A DNA stretch of 15,964 bases from Streptomyces sp. WM4235 (GTDB lineage Bacteria > Actinomycetota > Actinomycetes > Streptomycetales > Streptomycetaceae): assembly GCF_001279725.1 (NCBI RefSeq), contig NZ_LGDE01000005.1:1-15964 (forward strand), in the 5' to 3' direction. Under the pieces are notes generated by a model. It saw only the letters and a program-made list of their open reading frames with translations. It was not told the DNA's origin and did not search any database. The translations under genes were made by a program, and so were the position numbers. Below are positions 14,984 to 15,964 of the stretch, piece after piece (positions within the stretch are counted from its first letter, which is position 1; every line of letters begins with the position of its first letter).

Positions 14984-15355
14984 ATGCGCGTGATCCACCC
15001 TTCCCCCGACCACGTCACCGTCACCCCGAACGCCACGATGACCGGCCACGCCGCCCCCAGCCGGGGCAGCGCCGAACTGAGCACCTGGTACGTCGACATG
15101 CCCGCCGGGAGCGCCGGCCCCGAGCACTCCGTCACCCGCGAGCAGGTCTGGACGGTCACCTCGGGCACCCTGGAGGTCACCTCCGGGGGCCGCACCGAGA
15201 CGGTCGCCGCGGGCCGGACCCTGGTCCTGCCGCCCGACGTGTCCCGCCGCATCAGCTCCCCCGAACGGTTCGAGGCCCACGTCGCCATGCGCGCCGACGG
15301 CATCGTCTCCGTCACCGGCACGGAAGGCACCCGGACCCTGCCCTGGGCCGTGTGA
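14984..15355 (+). CDS. Small cupin domain protein
   Basis: A 123-aa single-domain cupin. The ATG at 14984 has GGAGAGGA 7 nt upstream. Motif 1 is partly present (PAGSAGPEHSVTREQVWTVTSGTLEV): one His (H48) and E53 remain, while the usual HxH pair is lost. Motif 2 (GRTLVLPPDVSRRISS) has Arg where the metal-binding His is normally found. It therefore looks like a cupin with a weak or absent metal site, perhaps a binding protein or an isomerase-type member rather than a dioxygenase. It has no signal peptide. It is divergent from the MarR gene and is the likely regulatory target; its substrate may be the MarR ligand, but that is inference. Confidence 0.85.
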   Translation: MRVIHPSPDHVTVTPNATMTGHAAPSRGSAELSTWYVDMPAGSAGPEHSVTREQVWTVTSGTLEVTSGGRTETVAAGRTLVLPPDVSRRISSPERFEAHVAMRADGIVSVTGTEGTRTLPWAV

Positions 15356-15380
15356 CCGGGCAGGGCGGGGTCCGGGTGCC
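15326..15380 (+). terminator. Stem-loop spanning the cupin stop codon
   Basis: GGCACCCGGACC (15326-15337) pairs perfectly with GGTCCGGGTGCC (15369-15380), and inside it CTGCCC (15338-15343) pairs with GGGCAG (15358-15363), leaving a 5-nt bulge. The stop codon is in the loop. There is no T-tract, so it may act as a terminator or as an mRNA-end stabiliser. Confidence 0.5.
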
Positions 15381-15392
15381 GCCGTCGGGCGC

Positions 15393-15498
15393 TCAGGCCC
15401 CCACCGGCTTGGGCGCCGGACCCGACTCGGGGGCCCCGGCCGCCGACGAACATCCGCCGCCGCCCGAACAGGTCGGCGGCGCGACCGCCCAACAGCAT
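15393..15498 (-). pseudogene. Remnant of an MFS transporter (motif A and C-terminus only)
   Basis: On the minus strand, 15498-15439 encodes MLLGGRAADLFGRRRMFVGG, the loop after helix 2 of drug-efflux type MFS proteins (motif A, G-x-x-x-D-x-x-G-R-R-x). Near 15440 the frame shifts, and the other frame reads AAGAPESGPAPKPVGA and stops at 15395-15393, which looks like the tail of such a protein. The first ~50 residues and almost all of the body (some 400 residues) are missing. A clear relic, not a functional gene. Assignment rests on motif A alone. Confidence 0.6.
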
Positions 15499-15792
15499 GC
15501 TCCAGCGCCTGGAGCGCCGCATCGGCGCGCCGCTCTCGGACCCGTACGGGCAGTTGCGCAGCGGTGACTTCGACGTCGCCTTCGCCGAGTTCCCGGTGCG
15601 CGAATCGGACCTGGGGGAGGGGCCGGTGCTGTCTCGGACGCCGAGCCCGCCGGTTACGGCCTGGTCTGGCGCGCGGCCGACAACTCGGGCGCGGTACGGG
15701 CCTTCGCGAGCGCGGCGCTCGACACGGTGGGACGGGGCACGGCGGGCCGAGGGGCCGCGCCGGGGGCCGGCCGCGCTGGTAAAATTGGGTGA
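15494..15792 (+). pseudogene. Remnant of a LysR family regulator with internal deletions
   Basis: Three pieces of a LysR-type regulator follow each other in the right order. From 15494, SMLQRLERRIGAPL is the end of the DNA-binding helix-turn-helix (compare S..I.RLE..LG.PLF). From about 15545, YGQLRSGDFDVAFAEFPVRESDLGEGPVL is the first strand region of the ligand-binding domain (L..G..D.A....P), directly joined although ~60 residues should separate them. After a frame change at ~15635, AGYGLVWRAADNSGAVRAFASAALD (15646-15723) resembles the domain's end. The N-terminus is absent; the frame ends at TGA 15790. It faces the MFS relic head to head, the standard arrangement of a LysR regulator and its target. 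Confidence 0.65.
15777..15785 (+). promoter_or_regulatory. Candidate extended -10 promoter
   Basis: TGGTAAAAT fits an extended -10 element (TGn then TAAAAT), in an A/T-rich patch that stands out locally. No -35 is recognisable 16-18 bp upstream. A start near 15792 would give a ~57-nt leader before the secreted-protein gene. Confidence 0.4.
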
Positions 15793-15848
15793 TTTCATGC
15801 CAGAAGGGTCAGAAGGGGGGCGGTGAACGCAACGGCTGTGGTGATCGC

Positions 15849-15964
15849 ATGAGGAGTTCCCGAGCGGCCTGGCTCGCACCCTGCGTGGCCCTCGTGATCG
15901 CGGGCGGCGCCGTCCCCGCCGGATCGACCGCCACGGCGGCGACCAACCCCCCGCCCCCGCCCCG
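15849..15964 (+). CDS. Secreted protein, N-terminal part (runs off the window)
   Basis: Only the first 38 codons are present. They form a typical Sec signal peptide: MRSSRAAW, hydrophobic core LAPCVALVIAGGAVPAG, and a likely cleavage site near TATAA before TNPPPPP. The mature protein starts with a proline-rich stretch, common in cell-wall-spanning linkers; its function cannot be read here. The ATG at 15849 has no good ribosome-binding site of its own. The purine-rich AGAAGGGGGG (15811-15820) is placed for a GTG at 15823, which opens a 9-codon frame ending in ATGA at this ATG, so translation may be coupled to a leader peptide. Confidence 0.65.
   Translation, partial: MRSSRAAWLAPCVALVIAGGAVPAGSTATAATNPPPPP

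Noticed and set aside
15497..15826. 109-aa plus-strand frame as an intact gene
   Set aside because: It joins two LysR pieces with a large deletion between them and then continues out of frame into Arg-rich sequence, so it is treated as a relic.
14962..15879. 305-aa minus-strand frame
   Set aside because: Most of it is antisense to the cupin gene and the LysR relic; only the short MFS motif A piece within it (15439-15498) looks meaningful, and it is listed as a pseudogene.

Overview
The window looks like a piece of a Streptomyces (or close actinomycete) chromosome. GC content is very high, third codon positions are almost all G/C, GTG starts are common, and lipoprotein and Tat signals are frequent. 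The gene order hemL - histidine phosphatase - lipoprotein - resA - ccdA - resB - ccsB matches what I recall of the Streptomyces core. No tRNA, rRNA, CRISPR array, insertion sequence or phage gene was seen.

Left part (1-4581): the end of a GNAT acetyltransferase with a Gly/Ala-rich stretch; convergent to it, a YdfG-like short-chain dehydrogenase; divergent from that, a small secreted protein of unknown function. Facing it across a hairpin terminator is a minus-strand pair: a ubiquitin-like/Mut7-C RNase-type protein followed by a class A FAD monooxygenase.

Middle (4582-6399): about 1.1 kb with no credible gene. It holds a 22-bp tandem repeat, a roughly 280-bp GC-rich array with a period near 5 bp, a long inverted repeat with a G-tract loop, a second hairpin, and ten perfect CCGTAG copies. 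A conserved-looking 145-aa minus-strand protein follows, then the upstream region of hemL.

Core block (6400-14319): hemL makes 5-aminolevulinate, the tetrapyrrole precursor, and overlaps a histidine phosphatase gene by 4 bp. After a terminator with a UUCG tetraloop come a Tat-type lipoprotein resembling polysaccharide deacetylases and then the System II cytochrome c maturation genes: ResA-like thioredoxin, CcdA, ResB and CcsB/ResC. Together they deliver reductant and haem to apocytochrome c outside the membrane. The block ends at a strong hairpin terminator.

Right part (14320-15964): a MarR regulator and a small cupin diverge from a short region containing three copies of the half-site GCTTTACTC arranged as two overlapping palindromes, almost certainly the MarR operator. 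Then come collapsed remains of an MFS transporter (minus) and a LysR regulator (plus), placed head to head, and the start of a secreted protein that runs off the window.

I see no convincing new multi-gene system. The most unusual trait is the amount of simple-sequence expansion, in coding and non-coding DNA alike, followed by the MarR operator geometry and the LysR/MFS fossil.
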